DNA of 64,000 nt from Acidobacteria bacterium Mor1 (lineage in GTDB: Bacteria; Acidobacteriota; Polarisedimenticolia; Polarisedimenticolales; Polarisedimenticolaceae): assembly GCA_001664505.1 (NCBI GenBank), contig CP011806.1:2110487-2174486 (forward strand), in the 5' to 3' direction. The notes under the pieces are model-generated. The model saw only the letters and a list, made by a program, of their open reading frames with translations. It did no database searches and was not told the DNA's origin. Position numbers and translations under genes: made by a program. Of the stretch, positions 60,582-64,000 are shown one piece after another. Each line of letters begins with the position of its first letter. The first letter of the stretch is position 1.

Positions 60582-61931
60582 ATGACCCGCGCAATGTTGT
60601 CCGGCATCCTGCTGTTCCTGGTCGCCTGCCCTGCACTCGCCGAGGAGCTGCTCCCCTCCCCGACCTGCGTGCGCCAGATCCGGGCGGCGCGCATCGCCGA
60701 GATGCAGGAGCGGCCAGACCTACAGCTCGAGAACCTCAAGCGGGCCCACGAGAGTTGCCCCGAGTCCGCGAGCATCCTTGCGACGCTCCTCGAGTACCAC
60801 CGCAAGAACGAGAGCGCCCCAGAAGAGGTCGAGCGCTTCCGCAAGCTTCTGATCCAACGCATCGGCAATCCCCAGGCTCCGCTGCCCCCCGGCGCCCTGC
60901 GCTATCTGGCAGAGAACCCGGAAACGGCACAGGCCGAACTGGAGGAACTCCTGCGGGTCACCCGCCTGAGGCTCGAAAGCACCCCCGAGGACGTGCACCT
61001 CCTGAAGGTGACCGCGCACCTCCAGGAACGCCTGGAGAAGGTCGAAGACGCACTGGTTACCTACCGGAAGCTGATGGAGGTCAAACCCAGCGGCCTCGTC
61101 CGTCGACGCCTGATGGACTACGCCCTGCTGAATGAACAGTGGGAGGAGGCCTTGAGCCTGCTGGAGCCGGTGGTGAAGAACCAGGAAAAGTTGGCCATCG
61201 GGACCATGAGCGCCTACCTGATGCTGCTGGCCAAGACCGGCAAGGTCGTCGAGTTCGCCGAATGGCTCGAACGCTTCGACGGCTCGCTCCCCGACAGCAA
61301 GGAGCGTCTGCATCCGATGCTCACCTCTTTTCTGCTCCAGACCGCCTGGGATCTCTACGACCTCGGGCACGTCGAAGCTTCACAAGGGGTTTTCCGCAAG
61401 ATGTTGGCCCGGGCTCCCGAAGACCCGGTCTCGCAAAAGGCCATGGTCTTCCTGTTCGGCACGGCCGACGACCGCCGTGCTCAACAGCAGGCCATGGCCG
61501 AGAAACTGAACCAGGTCGAAGACCCCGAGGCATTGCTCCAGGAAGGGGTTCAGCAGCTCGCCGGCAACAACTTCCAGCAGGCCTACGACCTGCTGACCCG
61601 GGCCGCGGCAGCACTCCCGCAGCACGAGCTGGCCCAGCTCAACCTCGGACTCGCCGCGATCCGCATCGAACGCTGGAGCGAGGCGGAAGCCGCGCTGGCC
61701 AGGGCGGTGGCGATCAACCCCTCTCGGGCCCAGGCGCATTTCAACCTGGGAATCTCGCTCTCCTACCTGGAACGCTACGACGAGGCGATCAAGACCCTGG
61801 AACACGGCCTGAGCCTGGACCCGAGTTTCGCGAACGCGCACTACTACCTGTGGCTTTGCCATCGGAACGCCGGCCGGCCCGACGAGGCCAAGAAGCACCT
61901 GGCGATCTACAACGAAGCGACGCCCCGCTAG
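60582..61931 (+). CDS. Exported TPR-repeat protein
   Basis: 449 residues with a signal peptide (AMLSGILLFLVACPALAE). At least eight TPR-like helical pairs follow; the clearest are AQLNLGLAAIRIERWSEAEA, AHFNLGISLSYLERYDEAIK, and AHYYLWLCHRNAGRPDEAKK near the C-terminus. It is probably a periplasmic scaffold. AGGAG lies 10 nt before the ATG. Its TAG stop shares CTAG with the stop of the convergent metalloprotease gene. Confidence 0.75.
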   Translation: MTRAMLSGILLFLVACPALAEELLPSPTCVRQIRAARIAEMQERPDLQLENLKRAHESCPESASILATLLEYHRKNESAPEEVERFRKLLIQRIGNPQAPLPPGALRYLAENPETAQAELEELLRVTRLRLESTPEDVHLLKVTAHLQERLEKVEDALVTYRKLMEVKPSGLVRRRLMDYALLNEQWEEALSLLEPVVKNQEKLAIGTMSAYLMLLAKTGKVVEFAEWLERFDGSLPDSKERLHPMLTSFLLQTAWDLYDLGHVEASQGVFRKMLARAPEDPVSQKAMVFLFGTADDRRAQQQAMAEKLNQVEDPEALLQEGVQQLAGNNFQQAYDLLTRAAAALPQHELAQLNLGLAAIRIERWSEAEAALARAVAINPSRAQAHFNLGISLSYLERYDEAIKTLEHGLSLDPSFANAHYYLWLCHRNAGRPDEAKKHLAIYNEATPR

Positions 61932-63280
61932 AACTTCTTCACGTAGCGCAGGAAGGCCTCCTCGAACTCCGCCGGTTCGCCATAGACCTGACGGAAGGCG
62001 TCGATCGCCGGGTAACCTTCGGCAACGTAGAGGATCAGGTCGGGGAACTTCTGCTCCCAACCCTCCTGGCCATGCCGCAGGAAGTGCACGGCCAACCAGG
62101 CCGTCGAGTAGTAGACGTCATGGCGGGTACCGTAGAACTCATCCCGGCTCGAGCCGAGGAGCTTCTCCAGGGTGATGTTTTCCTTGCGCGAGACCGCCTT
62201 GCGCACGGTGTCGGCCGAGATCGACTGGTGGGACTTCCCGATCAGCACGCCCCAAGGCCCCCCGAAGAGCCGTTTCTTCGGGGTTCGGCCGGGAATCAGC
62301 ACCCCCTTCTTCACCTGAGAGTTCCCCACGTACTCGGCAAAGCCCTCGTCGAGCCAGCGGGGGAACACCACCCCCGGCTTGGCCAGGTAGCGATCGATGA
62401 ACGCGTGGGTCGATTCGTGCAGCATGATCGCGAGCAACGACTCGCGGGTCGGCATCTCGGTATGGAACGCGAGCAATCCCAGTGGCGAGTAGAACCCCGC
62501 CGACCACTCCACAGACTGGCCTCGTAGCTGCAGGCCCTGGTACTGGGCCCGCGTCTCGAACATGAAGACCACCACCCGGTACGGCTCGGGCTGGGCCTGG
62601 ATACGTCCATCGAGAATACCGTGGAGCGCCTTGAAGGTCGCCTCGATGTTGTTGGCCACCACGGCCGCCATGCCCTCTTGCTGAGAATCGGTGTAGACCA
62701 CCACCAGCGGAGTGGCGTGCTGTTGAACCTGTTCCTGCTTGAGCTGATCGTTGGCCAGCGCCGCCAACTTCTCCAGCCGCTTCAGCCGTGCCTCGATCGG
62801 CATGCTGAGGATCTCGCGCCGCAAGGACTGTCCGCGGTTCGAGCCTCCGGAGTCCATTGCGGAGCTCAACAGCGACCGGCCGCGCTCCAGCACGAACTCT
62901 CCCTCGGGCTGTTCGATGCGCTTGGGAAACTGGACGCCCCAACTGAGTTGGGTCGCCACCGGCTTGCCGTCCTCGAGGGCGGGGGCGTAACGCCAACGCT
63001 CGAGGGTTTCCACGACAACCCGGCGGAAGGCGTCGTCCAGCTCCGACGACGGGCGGATCGAGAGGATCTCGACCTCGGCGACGCGACCGAGCGCATCGAC
63101 CTGGATCTGCACCTCGACCTGGGGCTCCAGATCGGTTCCGGCAGCCTCGATCGGCACGATCAGGTTCGGGGTGTAAAGCGGTACCGGCGGGAAGCGCTCG
63201 GGCTCGGCCGCGGCGGAGAAGGCAAACGGGGCCAGGAGAGCTAACAGCAGCCCCAATGGGCGCAAGCGAGTGCCGGGCAT
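61928..63280 (-). CDS. Exported TonB-C-like domain fused to HESTH metalloprotease (MA-type)
   Basis: 450 residues: signal peptide (LGLLLALLAPFAFSAAAE); a TonB C-terminal-like domain at about 35-125 (VEVQIQVDALGRVAEVEILS, VVVETLERWRYAPAL); a helical linker; then a peptidase-MA-type (DUF1570-like) domain with zinc motif LLAIMLHESTHAFIDRYL near 287 and the downstream Glu in RWLDEGFAEYVG. TonB-C is usually at the end of an energy transducer, not before a protease, so the fusion is uncommon. GGGGAUCGAC-like sequence precedes the ATG. It is probably in one unit with the upstream partial TPR gene, whose stop lies 36 nt before. Confidence 0.78.
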   Translation of the reverse strand: MPGTRLRPLGLLLALLAPFAFSAAAEPERFPPVPLYTPNLIVPIEAAGTDLEPQVEVQIQVDALGRVAEVEILSIRPSSELDDAFRRVVVETLERWRYAPALEDGKPVATQLSWGVQFPKRIEQPEGEFVLERGRSLLSSAMDSGGSNRGQSLRREILSMPIEARLKRLEKLAALANDQLKQEQVQQHATPLVVVYTDSQQEGMAAVVANNIEATFKALHGILDGRIQAQPEPYRVVVFMFETRAQYQGLQLRGQSVEWSAGFYSPLGLLAFHTEMPTRESLLAIMLHESTHAFIDRYLAKPGVVFPRWLDEGFAEYVGNSQVKKGVLIPGRTPKKRLFGGPWGVLIGKSHQSISADTVRKAVSRKENITLEKLLGSSRDEFYGTRHDVYYSTAWLAVHFLRHGQEGWEQKFPDLILYVAEGYPAIDAFRQVYGEPAEFEEAFLRYVKKF

Positions 63281-63315
63281 GTCGATCCCCCGAGGGCCCG
63301 TTGCGCCCGGCCGGC

Positions 63316-64000
63316 TTATTCGCCGACTTCGATCCGCACCGGAATGTCGTGACGACGGTAAAGGCAAGTTCCGTCGATATCTTCGCACACGTAGTAGACG
63401 GCGTATACCGGCAGTCGCACACCCTTCTCGGCCCCGGCCGGAACCTGGACCTCGAATTCGACCCGGCGGGGTTCGTCGCTGATCCGCTCCCGCGGGATCG
63501 GCACGGTCAGCCGGCGCCGGTCCACCTGCCAGCCCTCGGGCGGATCGATCCAGACCGCCAGTTCCCGGGCTTCGTTGTTCCAGTGGGTGCCGGTCTGCTC
63601 GTTGGGCCGGAACTCCAGGTGCACCCGCACCGATTGCCCCGGCGCCACCTTCTCGGGCACCACGACCTTCTCCACCTCGATGAAGCGTCCCTGATCCCGG
63701 GTGACCTTGCCGCCGGGATCGGGCTCTCCCACCTCCGAAGCATCGGCCTGAAACTCGCGTTGGGGTGAGGTCAACTCGGCGCCGGCGGGTTCCACCACCA
63801 GCGGCAGCGGCTCCTCCTCACGGGCGCTAATCGCGTCACGGGCCTCGGCGACCCAGTCGTAGAACGGGTAGGGCTTGGCCTGGCGCGGCCCGTACTGCTG
63901 GATGCGGCGGCGCCAGATGTAGTTATTGGGATCGATCTCGAGGGCACGGCTCCAGTGCTCGATGGCGTCGCTGAAATCCGTGGCCTCACCCTCGGGGCTG
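63316..64000 (-). CDS. C-terminal part of a TPR-containing exported-type protein
   Basis: The frame is open from base 63999 to the stop at 63316 (227 residues visible); the N-terminus lies outside the window. It begins in a TPR unit (FSDAIEHWSRALEIDPNNYI) followed by WRRRIQQYGPRQAKPYPFYD, then a beta-rich domain (SVRVHLEFRPNEQTGTHWNN, RVEFEVQVPAGAEKGVRLPV, YYVCEDIDGTCLYRRHDIPV) with two cysteines. The TPR plus 'RRRIQQYGPR' join recalls redoxin-family proteins with TPR regions in Acidobacteriota, but the thioredoxin fold itself is not in view. Probably co-transcribed with the metalloprotease gene. Confidence 0.65.
   Translation of the reverse strand, partial: SPEGEATDFSDAIEHWSRALEIDPNNYIWRRRIQQYGPRQAKPYPFYDWVAEARDAISAREEEPLPLVVEPAGAELTSPQREFQADASEVGEPDPGGKVTRDQGRFIEVEKVVVPEKVAPGQSVRVHLEFRPNEQTGTHWNNEARELAVWIDPPEGWQVDRRRLTVPIPRERISDEPRRVEFEVQVPAGAEKGVRLPVYAVYYVCEDIDGTCLYRRHDIPVRIEVGE

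Noticed and set aside
1-64000. tRNA, rRNA, CRISPR arrays, IS elements, prophage
   Set aside because: Looked for conserved tRNA-like arms, regularly spaced repeats, transposase and integrase motifs; none seen. A tRNA missed by eye cannot be excluded.

Overview
The window is 64 kb of GC-rich chromosomal DNA with dense, mostly single-gene or two- to four-gene transcription units on both strands. I see no rRNA, tRNA, CRISPR array, insertion sequence or prophage. The gene mix points to an environmental acidobacterium, possibly of the Thermoanaerobaculia type: ECF sigma factors without the usual acidic core-binding motif beside giant Ser/Thr kinases with TPR or beta-propeller tails, a tricorn protease homologue, dockerin and thrombospondin-3 calcium repeats, a DUF4157 protein and box-pathway benzoyl-CoA degradation. 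This assignment is inference from gene content only.

Layout. 1-2.4 kb: boxC (cut by the left edge) diverges from a BoxR/BzdR-type regulator across a palindromic operator. 2.5-7.2 kb: an NhaC-type antiporter and a split lysine-ketoglutarate reductase/saccharopine dehydrogenase pair. 7.2-18.9 kb: PDZ protein, LPS-core-type glycosyltransferase, metG, Rieske ferredoxin, a secreted transglutaminase-like protein, a dockerin-bearing polysaccharide deacetylase, an ECF sigma operon ending in a Spy/CpxP-like periplasmic protein, and an SDR. 18.9-26.2 kb: glpK-glpD, an SGNH-type hydrolase with a YjbQ-like protein, an MFS transporter and a DUF4199 protein. 26.2-48.2 kb: the signalling and surface region, with three receptor-like Ser/Thr kinases, two unusual ECF sigma factors, an M23 peptidase, a trypsin-like protease, a large beta-helix protein, a tricorn homologue and a kelch protein. 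48.3-52.8 kb: a DUF4157 protein plus an Hcp tube protein ending at a strong terminator, facing a four-gene operon made of two tandem-duplicated families (two membrane-anchored toast-rack proteins and two six-cysteine secreted proteins). 52.8-64 kb: a divergent Nramp relative, an MBL-fold lipoprotein, a sulfotransferase, a class III aminotransferase, methionine aminopeptidase, M19 dipeptidase, a TPR protein, a TonB-C/HESTH metalloprotease fusion, and the C-terminus of a TPR protein cut by the right edge.

How the parts relate. Metabolism here covers aromatic-acid, lysine and glycerol-3-phosphate use. Much of the rest is sensing and cell-envelope work: kinases that probably activate their sigma factors by phosphorylation, and secreted or anchored proteins that may be their output. 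The least familiar items are the paired-duplication operon (49958-52724), the DUF4157-Hcp pair (48972-49871), and a recurrent arrangement in which a TAnnnT box lies 6-9 nt before an initiation codon with no Shine-Dalgarno sequence, suggesting leaderless mRNAs.
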